Origin: Bacteroidaceae bacterium | GTDB taxonomy: Bacteria > Bacteroidota > Bacteroidia > Bacteroidales > Bacteroidaceae | Length of the DNA stretch: 15,858 nucleotides | Assembly: GCA_900752815.1 (NCBI GenBank) | Contig: CAADWS010000206.1 | Location: 1-15,858, forward strand | Direction of reading: 5' to 3' | In this document: positions 5,186 through 12,836 of the stretch, piece by piece | How positions within the stretch are numbered: position 1 is the first letter of the stretch | Layout: each line of letters starts with the position of its first letter | Made by a program: the position numbers and the translations under genes | The notes under the pieces: generated by a model | What the model saw: the letters and a program-made list of their open reading frames with translations, nothing else | Databases searched by the model: none | What the model was told of the DNA's origin: nothing

Positions 5186-6688
5186 TCAGTTTCCGAACGT
5201 TTCATGCAGATAGCGGTCGAAATAGGGGCGGACATCCAGCGGGTCGTCTATTTCTTTCTGGAGTTTTTGAAATTCCACAAAGAGTTCTTCCATGAGCGGG
5301 CGGTATTTCGGGCGTGTTGCAAGGTCGTTCATTTCGTCCGGGTCCTTTTTGAGGTCGAAAAGACGCACCTTGTTGATTCTCGGATAAATAATCATTTTGT
5401 AACGGTCGGTGCGGATGAGCCGCTGACTGCCTACATAGCAGTTGATAATCGCTTTGCGCGGTTGCGCTTTCTTGCCCTTTAGACGAGGCAGGAAGGACTG
5501 GAAGTCCACTTCTTCCTTGCCTTTGCTTCCGGCAATATCGAGCACGGTGGCCATGACGTCCTGCAGATAGACCAGGTCATCGCTTGTCTTGCCTTTCCGT
5601 ATTCCCGGTCCGGTTACAAACAGTGGTACGCGGATGCTGGCTTCGTAAGGATTCTGCTTGCCGATGAATCCGTGGTCGCCAACGGCCAGTCCGTGGTCGG
5701 CGGTGAAGAAAATATAGGTGTTGTCGGCCATACCGCTTTTTTCGAGTGCTGCCAGCACTTTCCCTATCTGGGTGTCAAGATGTGAAATCAGGGCATAGTA
5801 TTCCTTTCGGTTGACTTGTACGGAATAAGGCGTTCGGGGAAAAGGAGCCAGCCTTTCGTCGCGCAGATGGCGCCCGGCGCCGATTTCTTCGCAGTAGGGG
5901 TAAACGGGCAGCATGCTTTTGGGAAGGTCAACGTGGTGGACGTCATACAAATCCTGATATTCCTGCGGTGCCTGACGGGGGTCATGAGGAGCGTTGAAGG
6001 CCAGATAAATGAAGAAAGGCTTCTTGCTCTGGCGTGCCTGCTCTATGTAGCCGATGGCATCGTCGCGCTGCACTTCACTCCAGTGGCGTCCGCCCTGCCA
6101 GTAGCCGCCGAAGCGGGGATCAGTGGGGCTCCATTCGTCGGCAACTCCTTCAATGAATTTACGGGCATAACCGGCCTTGCTGTCCCCCGGCATGCCGGGA
6201 CGGACGTGGGCCACGTGGTCGAACACTTGTGCCGGCGGAAAGGGAACATGCCATTTCCCCGTCATGTAAGTCTCATATCCCGCTTCACGCATGTATTCGC
6301 TCCAGAGCGTGCAGCGGCGGGCGGGTTTTTGAGCCTTGTGTACGGGAACACTGTCGGGCCAGCAGAGTTCGTTGCGGCTGAAGTGAATTTTTCCTTCCGT
6401 CTCGTCCATGGCCCTCCACAGGTATTTGCCGGTGACGAGCATGGCCCGGCTTGCCATGGAAATGGTGCCGTTGTAGCCTCCCTGGTTGAAGGCATGGGTG
6501 AAGTGCATGCCTTGCGAGCGGAGGCGGTCAAGGTTGGGCGTCTTGACTATGCCGTCGGAGGCAGAACCCAATGCCTGGAAAGTCATGTCGTCTGCAAAAA
6601 TGAAGAGAATATTGGGCTTGCTCTTGTCCTGCGCCCAAAGGGAGTTCCCCGCAAGCAGGGGAAGTGTCAGCAGTAGTGTCTTTTTCAT
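5186..6688 (-). CDS. Periplasmic sulfatase (family S1, serine-type formylglycine)
   Basis: A 500-residue exported enzyme that hydrolyses sulfate esters from a glycan or small molecule. The signal peptide spans residues 1-20 (MKKTLLLTL..., cleavage after WAQ). Metal-binding aspartates are at PNILFIFADD (25-34). The active-site signature is SMASRAMLVTG (77-87): Ser77 would be oxidised to formylglycine, and Ser-x-Ala-x-Arg is the pattern used by the anaerobic radical-SAM maturase (anSME), which must be encoded elsewhere. Further landmarks are TGKWH (142-146), NAPHDP (231-236), TADHG with metal-binding Asp-His (328-332) and the C-terminal RLIRTDRYKMIIYP strand block. Length is typical of S1 sulfatases of the choline-sulfatase/arylsulfatase type, but the substrate cannot be read from sequence. 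Start ATG 6688 is chosen as the codon that begins the signal peptide; further upstream in-frame starts overlap the promoter. It is divergent from the GH2 gene. Confidence 0.93.
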   Translation of the reverse strand: MKKTLLLTLPLLAGNSLWAQDKSKPNILFIFADDMTFQALGSASDGIVKTPNLDRLRSQGMHFTHAFNQGGYNGTISMASRAMLVTGKYLWRAMDETEGKIHFSRNELCWPDSVPVHKAQKPARRCTLWSEYMREAGYETYMTGKWHVPFPPAQVFDHVAHVRPGMPGDSKAGYARKFIEGVADEWSPTDPRFGGYWQGGRHWSEVQRDDAIGYIEQARQSKKPFFIYLAFNAPHDPRQAPQEYQDLYDVHHVDLPKSMLPVYPYCEEIGAGRHLRDERLAPFPRTPYSVQVNRKEYYALISHLDTQIGKVLAALEKSGMADNTYIFFTADHGLAVGDHGFIGKQNPYEASIRVPLFVTGPGIRKGKTSDDLVYLQDVMATVLDIAGSKGKEEVDFQSFLPRLKGKKAQPRKAIINCYVGSQRLIRTDRYKMIIYPRINKVRLFDLKKDPDEMNDLATRPKYRPLMEELFVEFQKLQKEIDDPLDVRPYFDRYLHETFGN

Positions 6689-6764
6689 AGTATATAAGAT
6701 GGATTTGACGGGAAACCGGTGTAGGCTTTGGGAGATGGAGCCGTCGTGTTGCGCCGTCCGTTTG

Positions 6765-6772
6765 CAAAGATA
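6765..6772 (-). promoter_or_regulatory. -7 promoter element of the sulfatase gene
   Basis: The minus strand reads TATCTTTG, matching TAnnTTTG, 76 bases before the ATG at 6688. A good TTTG -33 element is not visible. Confidence 0.6.
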
Positions 6773-7256
6773 GTTTTTACCTCGAAAAAGAAGGGCATTC
6801 AAGGTGCGATTTTTTGACAAGGAAGGATGGCGGGTAGTGAAAAGTCATCAAGACCGTATGGCAGTATGCGGCCAGCCTTTCCGGCAGCCCGGGTATTGTC
6901 AGCGAAGCGGCAAGCTGAAAGGGGAGGGAGGTACGTGTGATGCGTCCTGCAGGTTGACAGTCTCAAGTCTGTTCTCTGTTTTAGTATTTCCCGTACAGGA
7001 AGAGCGGTCACAGTTTCCGTTTGTTCCGAAGTGTTGACCGTTTTCCAGACCTGTTGCTTGCGTCTTGCAGTTTCACCTGTCCGCGTTTCCGAATGGGCCG
7101 CGGCAGAGCATTGGGGGCGTTTCCTGTGCATTGGAGCCGGGAGAAAAATAGGGAAATGTGCTTGTCCGGAGAGAGGACGGTATATTTTTCTTTTATTTAT
7201 AGGTGTAGCTTTCTTTGTTTTTCGTGGGAAAAAGTGTGCGGTAAGGATGGTTTTCG
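6773..7256. other. Long divergent regulatory gap without a gene
   Basis: Nearly 500 bases separate the two promoter cores of the sulfatase and GH2 genes. Open frames here are short, lack leaders, and overlap the promoters, so I see no gene. The part near the GH2 promoter (about 7180-7256) is richer in A and T than the rest. No strong palindrome was found. The length leaves room for an activator site, for example for a hybrid two-component or AraC-type regulator, but no site can be named. Confidence 0.4.
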
Positions 7257-7264
7257 TAAATTTG
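7257..7264 (+). promoter_or_regulatory. -7 promoter element of the GH2 gene
   Basis: TAAATTTG matches TAnnTTTG, about 143 bases before the GH2 start. No clear TTTG lies 19-21 bases upstream, which would fit an activated promoter. The leader of roughly 135 bases holds no recognised riboswitch. Confidence 0.55.
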
Positions 7265-7406
7265 CCATATAATAACCTTTAACGTAATTCACCTTGAATC
7301 AGTTGTGAAAAAGTCTGTGCCCTTGGCCTGGTGGCCTTTCCCATGGCTTTTTTGGAAAAATGGAAATGAGTAGCCGGTTCAATCGGAACGGCGAACGTAA
7401 AAACAA

Positions 7407-10400
7407 ATGTATATGAATGCAAAAACTGTAAGTGTGCTGAAGTACGTCTTGGGCGTACTGTCCTGCCTGTTGCCGGCGGGAGAAATTGTGGCCGGGATGC
7501 CGCCATCCGGGGTGACGGTCAAAAGTTACGTGTTGCCGCAGGAGGTGGCCGGTGTGAAACAACCGGTCCTTTCACTTAACGGCAAGTGGGATTTCCGCTT
7601 TACTGCCGACAGCAAGTGGGATGAAATCCGTGTCCCGGGCGAAGCTGCCATGCAGGGATATGCCGTGCAGCACGATGTACCCTTTTTCTACCGGCGGCGC
7701 TTCACGGTTCCCTCCGATTTTTCCGGCCGTCGGGTCATTCTCCGCTTCGATGGCGTTTACAGCCATGCCCGGTTGAGCATCAACGGCCGTTTTGTGCGCG
7801 AACACAAGGGCGGTTTCACGCGCTGGGAAACGGATGTGACGGATTTTGTGAAGCCCGGGCGTAAAAATACGGTGGAACTGGAGGTGCGTGATGCCAAGGA
7901 CGACATTTCCTATGCTTCGGGCTATGCCCATCATCCCGTAGGCGGCATTTTGCGCGATGTGGTGCTTTTTGTCCAGCCCGAGGCACATCTGACGGATGCT
8001 TATGTAGAAACTCATCTCGATACGCTCTTTCGGGATGCCCGCCTGGACTTTTTCTGCCAATATGAAGGGAAGGAGGCGGCCGAACTGGAGTTGCGGCTGA
8101 TATGCCCTGACGACGGCCGCACGGTGCAACAGCGGAAAAGCCCGTTGCAGCCGGGCCGGCAGCAGGTGTCACTGCCTGTGGAGCAGCCGGTGAAATGGGA
8201 CGCCGAGCATCCCCACCTTTACCGTCTGGAGGCCGTGGTCAGCCAGCAGGGACGCATGGTTTCGCAATGGACGAAGCTGGTGGGCTTCCGCAAGGTGGAA
8301 GTGGTGGGCAACCGTATGCTCGTCAATGGCCGGCCGGTGAAGCTGCGCGGAGCCTGCCGTCACGACATGCATCCTGAACTGGGGCGTAGCAGCAGTGCGG
8401 ACTACGACAGTCTGGATGCCGTTCTCTTCAAGGAAGCCAATATGAATTTTGTCCGTACGTCCCATTATCCGCCGTCGGAGCGCTTTCTTGAATTTTGCGA
8501 CCGTTACGGCATTTATGTGGAATGCGAAACGGCTGTCTGCTTTGTCAACACTTACCGGCAGAAGAACTACGCACCGGGAAATTCGGAGAACGACAGTCTG
8601 CACACGGCACAGTATCTGAGCCAGTGTCAGGAAATGGTGAAGAGTTTCCGGAGCCATCCGGCGGTTATTCTCTGGAGCATCGGCAACGAAAGCCGTTATG
8701 GCCGGAATATCCAGCTTTGCTGGGACTGGGTGAAGGCTGCGGACGCGACGCGGCCCGTCATTTTCAGCTATCCGGGTGCCGCAAAGGAGCAGAAGGCAAA
8801 GGTGTATGACGTGCTGAGTATGCACTATCAGGATGTCAACGGCAATCTGTCGCAGTGGGGCTTCAACGTGCAGCATTTTCAGGTGCCCGGTATCCCTGTC
8901 ATCTTTGACGAATGGGCACACCCTGCCTGCTATACCTATCGCACCCTGCGCGAGGATCCCGGCATCCGCGAGTTCTGGGGCGAATCGATTGACCGTATGT
9001 GGAGCGGGCTGTTTCAGGCGCCCGGCGGACTGGGCGGGGCCATCTGGGGCTACGTGGACGAAACCTTCAGCCTGCCCGAGCCGCGTTATGGCACGGCCTA
9101 TTGGAAGGAGTTTGCTCATACGGCCAAGCCGTTGGAGTATGAAGGGCGCTGTGTGGGCTATGGAGAATGGGGCATCGTCGATGTGTGGCGTCGGCGCAAG
9201 CCGGAATTCTGGGCAACGAAAAAGGCCTATTCGCCCGTGCGCCTGCTCGATGACAGGGAACTGGCCTACGAAAGCGGACAGCCCTTGCTGTTGCGTATAC
9301 ACAACCGTTTCGACCACACGGACCTTACGGAAGTGAAGGCGCACTATGAATATGACGGCCGCCAGGGCAACATCGTGATGCCACCCGTCGGTCCGCATGC
9401 CACGGGCGTATTGTCCGTGCCTGCCGAGCCGTGGGAGGAAGGGCACGAACTGAAAATTGTGTTTTCCGATGCGCAGGGCCGTATGCTCGACGCCTACCTC
9501 TTTACGTTGGGGCGCAGGCAGATTGTCTATCCGGAACTGCTGGCGGAGTCGGAACTGACGGTCAGTGAAACCGACAGTGCCGTGGTGGTGAAGGGGAAAG
9601 GTTTTGAGGTGCCTTTCAGTAAAGCTACCGGACTCATGAAGCGGGTGTGTGTGGATGGCGAGGTCGTGATGGAAGCAGGGCCTTTCCTCCATCTGTTTAT
9701 CAATTACAACCATCTGACCGGTGCCGAGGTGCGTAAAGCCGCCAATGCTTATATCAGCCGGCCGGAGGAGTGGAAAAAGCGCGATTTCGCCTACGAGAAG
9801 GTTGCCGGAGGGGTGGTGGTGCATCTTTCGGGCACTTATGGTGCCGTGCAGGTGGACTATGACATCCGAATCGGCACTCGGGGACAGATTTCGGTGAACT
9901 ACCGCACCGGGAACGTACCCAACGGTTATCTGCGCGAAGCCGGACTGCTGTTCCGCCTTTCCGATGCCATCCGGCAACTGGATTGGCAGCGCCGCGGGTA
10001 TTGGAGCTGTTATCCCGAGGGAGCCTTTGCCGGAAACGAGGGGAAGGTTGCGCTTTACGGTGGCCGGCAGGCTGCCTATGGCCAGCGTCCCAGTCAGCCC
10101 TGGGGGCTTGATACGCATAATTATTATTACTGGAGCGACCGCGGTGCCGGCTCGGCACATCCCCTATGCCAGCAGGCCAAGGGGATGAAGGAGAACATCT
10201 ATTTCTACCGGCTTCTCTCGGAACGCCGCCACGGCGTTTACGCTTGCTCGCCCGAGGCACAGGTGGCCTGCCGCATGGACAAGTCGGCGGCCGATGACTT
10301 GCTGTGGTATGTCAACAACCGTTGGGACTATCCCGAAATAGCATGGGGAAACTATTGCAAGACGCTTGAGGTATTGCCCTGCTACGGTCAGGTGAACCTG

Positions 10401-10412
10401 CGCCTGCAATGA
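7407..10412 (+). CDS. Glycoside hydrolase family 2, beta-galactosidase-like
   Basis: A 1001-residue exported enzyme, probably removing beta-linked galactose (or a related sugar) from a glycan in the periplasm. An N-terminal signal segment lies within about residues 1-30. Domains follow the LacZ order: jelly-roll sugar-binding domain (about 50-190), Ig-like domain (about 190-298), and a TIM barrel (about 299-600) with GH2 signature RTSHYPPSERFLEFCDRYG. The acid/base is Glu428 in WSIGNES, and the nucleophile is Glu502 in FDEWAH. The C-terminal 400 residues resemble LacZ domains 4-5, including RGYWSCYPEG, similar to the RGPxENYPDR block of the LacZ small-chain region. ATG 7407 and ATG 7413 are both possible starts; the A-rich leader AAAAACAA lies before 7407. 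Divergence from a sulfatase gene suggests joint action on a sulfated glycan. Beta-glucuronidase or another GH2 activity cannot be excluded. Confidence 0.92.
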   Translation: MYMNAKTVSVLKYVLGVLSCLLPAGEIVAGMPPSGVTVKSYVLPQEVAGVKQPVLSLNGKWDFRFTADSKWDEIRVPGEAAMQGYAVQHDVPFFYRRRFTVPSDFSGRRVILRFDGVYSHARLSINGRFVREHKGGFTRWETDVTDFVKPGRKNTVELEVRDAKDDISYASGYAHHPVGGILRDVVLFVQPEAHLTDAYVETHLDTLFRDARLDFFCQYEGKEAAELELRLICPDDGRTVQQRKSPLQPGRQQVSLPVEQPVKWDAEHPHLYRLEAVVSQQGRMVSQWTKLVGFRKVEVVGNRMLVNGRPVKLRGACRHDMHPELGRSSSADYDSLDAVLFKEANMNFVRTSHYPPSERFLEFCDRYGIYVECETAVCFVNTYRQKNYAPGNSENDSLHTAQYLSQCQEMVKSFRSHPAVILWSIGNESRYGRNIQLCWDWVKAADATRPVIFSYPGAAKEQKAKVYDVLSMHYQDVNGNLSQWGFNVQHFQVPGIPVIFDEWAHPACYTYRTLREDPGIREFWGESIDRMWSGLFQAPGGLGGAIWGYVDETFSLPEPRYGTAYWKEFAHTAKPLEYEGRCVGYGEWGIVDVWRRRKPEFWATKKAYSPVRLLDDRELAYESGQPLLLRIHNRFDHTDLTEVKAHYEYDGRQGNIVMPPVGPHATGVLSVPAEPWEEGHELKIVFSDAQGRMLDAYLFTLGRRQIVYPELLAESELTVSETDSAVVVKGKGFEVPFSKATGLMKRVCVDGEVVMEAGPFLHLFINYNHLTGAEVRKAANAYISRPEEWKKRDFAYEKVAGGVVVHLSGTYGAVQVDYDIRIGTRGQISVNYRTGNVPNGYLREAGLLFRLSDAIRQLDWQRRGYWSCYPEGAFAGNEGKVALYGGRQAAYGQRPSQPWGLDTHNYYYWSDRGAGSAHPLCQQAKGMKENIYFYRLLSERRHGVYACSPEAQVACRMDKSAADDLLWYVNNRWDYPEIAWGNYCKTLEVLPCYGQVNLRLQ

Positions 10413-10484
10413 CAGCCGGCGGGTCCTGCTGTCATGGAGCCTTTACCGGCGGCCGCTCCTTTGGGGGGGGTCGCCGTTGTTTTT
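10410..10484 (+). terminator. Weak termination region after the GH2 gene
   Basis: TGACAGC and GCTGTCA (10410-10416, 10428-10434) form a perfect 7-pair hairpin starting at the stop codon itself, but no T-run follows. Further on, GGCGGC (10448-10453) pairs with GTCGCC (10470-10475) and is followed by TTGTTTTT. The loop of that second hairpin contains a tract of eight G residues, unusual in this DNA. Either may end the GH2 transcript; neither is strong. Confidence 0.35.
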
Positions 10485-10612
10485 CCCCTAATGCCGGGAA
10501 TTTCCGGTTTCCGCTTGGCCGTTTCTTTTCGTGATGGTGGCGAAAAGTGGCATTTTGTACAGAAAATAAACGGATTCTTTCACATTTCTTCCGGTCGGTT
10601 CCGGTTTTTTTA

Positions 10613-10620
10613 TACATTTG
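10613..10620 (+). promoter_or_regulatory. -7 promoter element of the ligase-ACT operon
   Basis: TACATTTG matches TAnnTTTG, 26 bases before the ATG at 10647, giving a short leader of about 20 bases. It shows that the reading frame extending up to 10434 is not translated. Confidence 0.65.
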
Positions 10621-10646
10621 CAAAGGAAATAACCTTAACGAAAAAA

Positions 10647-11951
10647 ATGACTATGTATCTGCACCCGGAAATGGAGACCCTGACGCGCCCGCAGATTGAG
10701 GCGCTGCAGCTGGAACGGCTCAAGAAGACCGTACGCCATTGCATGGGCTCTCCGTTTTACCAGAAACGGCTGGCCGAATGCGGGCTGACTCCCGATGACA
10801 TCCATACGCTTGACGATTTGCGCAAACTGCCTTTCACCACGAAGCAGGATTTGCGCGACAATTATCCTTTCGGCATGGCGGCCGTGCCGCTGGAAAAGGT
10901 GGTGCGCCTGCATTCCTCCAGCGGCACCACCGGCACGCCCACCGTTGTGCTGCACACGCAGCGCGACCTCGAACAGTGGGCAGAGGCCGTGGCGCGCTGT
11001 CTCTACATGGTGGGGTTGCGTCCCGGCGACGTGTTTCAGAACTCGTCGGGATATGGCATGTTTACCGGCGGTCTCGGCTTCCAGTATGGTGCCGAGCGCT
11101 TGGGAATGCTCACCGTGCCGGCCGCGGCCGGCAACACGAAGCGGCAACTCAAGTTCATCACCGACTTCGGGACAACCGTCCTGCACGCCATCCCCAGTTA
11201 TGCCGCTCGCATTCACGAAGTGATGCAGGAGATGGGCATCGACCCCCGGCGCGACACGCGCCTGCGCACGCTCATCATCGGCGCGGAGCCCCATTCGGAG
11301 GAGCAGCGCCGGCGCATCGAGGACATGCTCGGCGTGAAGGCCTACAACTCCTTCGGCATGTCGGAAATGTGCGGACCGGGCGTGGCTTTTGAGTGCACCG
11401 AACAGAACGGACTGCACATCTGGGAAGACTATTACATTGTGGAAATCGTCGACCCCGAAACGCTGGAACCGCTTCCCGAGGGCGAAGTGGGCGAACTGGT
11501 GCTTACCACCATCAACCGTGAGGCCATGCCGTTGCTTCGCTACCGCACCCGCGACTTGACGCGCATCCTGCCCGGCGACTGCCCCTGCGGCCGGCATCAC
11601 AAGCGCCTGGACCGTATGCAGGGACGCAGCGACGACATGATTATCCTCAAGGGTGTCAACATCTTCCCCATCCAGATTGAGAAAATCCTCATGCAGTTCA
11701 AGGAGTTGGGCACCGACTATCTCATTACGCTCGAAACGCTCGAATCGAACGACGAAATGACCATTGATGTGGAAATCAGCCAGCTCTTTACCGACGACTA
11801 CGGCCGCCTGCAGCAGCTCACCCGCGAGGTGACGCGCCAGCTCAAGGACGAAATCCTGGTGACGCCGCGTGTACGTCTGGTGCCGCGCGGCGCGTTGCCC
11901 AAGAGCGAGGGCAAGGCCGTGCGTGTGAAGGACTTGCGGAAAACTTTCTGA
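10647..11951 (+). CDS. paaK: Phenylacetate-CoA ligase family protein (arylacetate-CoA ligase)
   Basis: A 434-residue cytosolic enzyme of the adenylate-forming (ANL) superfamily that activates phenylacetate or a similar aryl acid to its CoA thioester using ATP. Motifs: the phosphate-binding loop SSGTTGTP (91-98), the aromatic-pocket and adenine-binding YNSFGMSE (233-240), LLRYRTRDL (296-304), the hinge GRSDDMIILKGVNIFP (326-341), and the C-terminal catalytic-lysine region LPKSEGKAVRV (Lys423). CPCGR (312-316) is the cysteine pair common in this family. The length is normal for PaaK. Start ATG 10647 follows an A-rich leader; ATG 10653 is an alternative. It is 24 bases ahead of an ACT-domain gene. 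In Bacteroides this pair is often near indolepyruvate oxidoreductase genes, and the likely role there is uptake of arylacetates into aromatic amino acids rather than aerobic degradation. No other paa genes are here. Confidence 0.9.
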   Translation: MTMYLHPEMETLTRPQIEALQLERLKKTVRHCMGSPFYQKRLAECGLTPDDIHTLDDLRKLPFTTKQDLRDNYPFGMAAVPLEKVVRLHSSSGTTGTPTVVLHTQRDLEQWAEAVARCLYMVGLRPGDVFQNSSGYGMFTGGLGFQYGAERLGMLTVPAAAGNTKRQLKFITDFGTTVLHAIPSYAARIHEVMQEMGIDPRRDTRLRTLIIGAEPHSEEQRRRIEDMLGVKAYNSFGMSEMCGPGVAFECTEQNGLHIWEDYYIVEIVDPETLEPLPEGEVGELVLTTINREAMPLLRYRTRDLTRILPGDCPCGRHHKRLDRMQGRSDDMIILKGVNIFPIQIEKILMQFKELGTDYLITLETLESNDEMTIDVEISQLFTDDYGRLQQLTREVTRQLKDEILVTPRVRLVPRGALPKSEGKAVRVKDLRKTF

Positions 11952-11975
11952 ACCGACCTGTAACCGATAGTAATT

Positions 11976-12407
11976 ATGACCATACAGCAACTTTCCATTT
12001 TCATAGAGAACAAGGCCGGCACGCTGCTTACGGTGTTGCAGACGCTCAAGAGCGCCGGCATCCAGCTGATTGCCTCGACCATCGCCGACACGGTGGACTA
12101 TGGCATTTACCGCATCATCTGTTCCGAGCCGATGCGGGCCTACGGCGAACTGAAGGCGGCCGGCGTTTCGGTGGCCATTTCGGACGTGTTTGCCCTCACG
12201 CTCGACAATCAGGTGGGGCGTGCCGCCGACGCGGTGGCCATTCTCAGCGAAGCCGGCATCGGGATTACCTATATGTATTCGTTCCTGCTGGGCGAAAAGG
12301 GTATTCTGGTGTTCCGCACCGACCAGCCGGAACTGACGCGCGAAACGATTATTCTCAATAATCTTTCGTTTGTGGAGGAAAAGGACCTCTTCACACTGGT
12401 GAAATAA
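11976..12407 (+). CDS. Tandem ACT-domain regulatory protein
   Basis: A 143-residue protein made almost wholly of two ACT domains: residues about 1-68 (TIQQLSIFIENKAGTLLTVL...) and about 70-140 (VFALTLDNQVGRAADAVAIL...). Each begins with the typical strand and the N-x-x-G loop (ENKAGTL and DNQVGRA) that binds amino acids. ACT domains sense small ligands, usually amino acids. It has no catalytic or DNA-binding domain, so it probably regulates a partner. It is the second gene after the PaaK-type ligase, with a 24-base gap and a terminator behind, so the ligase or an amino-acid pathway enzyme is the natural partner. This PaaK-ACT order is a known recurring pair in anaerobes; the ligand (phenylalanine or tryptophan being obvious candidates) is inference. 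Confidence 0.88.
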   Translation: MTIQQLSIFIENKAGTLLTVLQTLKSAGIQLIASTIADTVDYGIYRIICSEPMRAYGELKAAGVSVAISDVFALTLDNQVGRAADAVAILSEAGIGITYMYSFLLGEKGILVFRTDQPELTRETIILNNLSFVEEKDLFTLVK

Positions 12408-12435
12408 AGAGACGCACTGTGCGTTTGCCATGTTG

Positions 12436-12475
12436 CCTTTCCCGACGGACTGCTCTCCGTGGGGAAAGGTTTTTT
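12436..12475 (+). terminator. Intrinsic terminator of the ligase-ACT operon
   Basis: CCTTTCCC and GGGAAAGG (12436-12443, 12462-12469) pair perfectly, with a second stem ACGGA/TCCGT inside, followed by six T residues. It is about 30 bases past the ACT stop codon. Confidence 0.92.
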
Positions 12476-12581
12476 GTGTTTCGGCGCGCCTGCTTTTTTA
12501 TGAAAGTTTAACGGACGGACCGGCGATGCCGTTGTCCCGTTTCGCCTGCGGGCCGGAGTGTCGGAACAGAAAGGGGGAAAG

Positions 12582-12627
12582 AAAAAACGAAAGCAGGCCG
12601 AGGAAAAACACTTCCTGCTTTCGTTTT
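12582..12627. terminator. Bidirectional terminator inside copy B
   Basis: AACGAAAGCAGG (12586-12597) and CCTGCTTTCGTT (12614-12625) make a perfect 12-pair stem. There are A residues before it (12582-12587) and T residues after it (12624-12627), so it can work on both strands. It would stop any minus-strand transcript that passes the first hairpin at 12644-12682 and would protect the convergent ACT and hflX genes. Confidence 0.75.
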
Positions 12628-12643
12628 CGGCTTTTTCGGGCCG

Positions 12644-12682
12644 AAAAAAGGGAAACCCGACCTTGCCGTCCGGCTTCCCCTT
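12644..12682 (-). terminator. Terminator-like hairpin immediately after the minus-strand promoter, copy B
   Basis: Plus-strand arms 12647-12661 and 12668-12682 pair over 15 positions with one mismatch around a 6-base loop. Two of the pairs are G-U wobbles only if the minus strand is the RNA (they would be A-C mismatches on the plus strand), which supports leftward transcription. Six T residues follow on the minus strand (12649-12644). The stem begins exactly 10 bases past the -7 element, as in copy A. Confidence 0.6.
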
Positions 12683-12692
12683 GCTTCTATTA

Positions 12693-12724
12693 CAAGGATA
12701 ATATGTTTTCTTCCGGAATCCAAA
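12693..12724 (-). promoter_or_regulatory. Perfectly spaced Bacteroidetes promoter, copy B
   Basis: On the minus strand TTTG (complement of 12721-12724) and TATCCTTG (complement of 12693-12700, one change from TAnnTTTG) are 20 bases apart, the same spacing as copy A. The flanking GGATTCCGGA just after the -33 element and the TTAACGATTCTTAA block before it are conserved with copy A. Confidence 0.6.
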
Positions 12725-12836
12725 TCCGAATTAAGAATCGTTAACAAATTACATCCTCTTCAGCCGGCCTTTTCCAGTGGTGGCGGAGTGCTGCGCCACG
12801 GACGGGATGCCTGTAGAGGCCGGGGCGGGAACGGGC

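Larger units (their letters stand above)
12495..12751 (-). repeat. Dispersed intergenic unit, copy B (shared ends, unlike core)
   Basis: This is the partner of 1822-2110. It starts with the same 17-base motif TTTTTATGAAAGTTTAA (12495-12511), 19 bases after the preceding terminator. It ends with the conserved promoter block 12691-12751. The core differs completely from copy A. In this copy the core holds a second, bidirectional terminator at 12582-12627 and a small palindrome CTTTTTCGG/CCGAAAAAAG near 12631-12650. It sits between the ACT gene and the 3' end of hflX, which converge. No protein-coding gene is credible here. Confidence 0.65.

Noticed and set aside
7031..7282. 83-residue frames in the sulfatase-GH2 gap
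   Set aside because: They run over the GH2 promoter, lack a leader and show no protein-like features beyond one hydrophobic patch.
8169..10160. 663-residue minus-strand frame opposite the GH2 gene
   Set aside because: Antisense shadow of a confident GH2 enzyme; composition is His/Arg/Gln-rich without domains.
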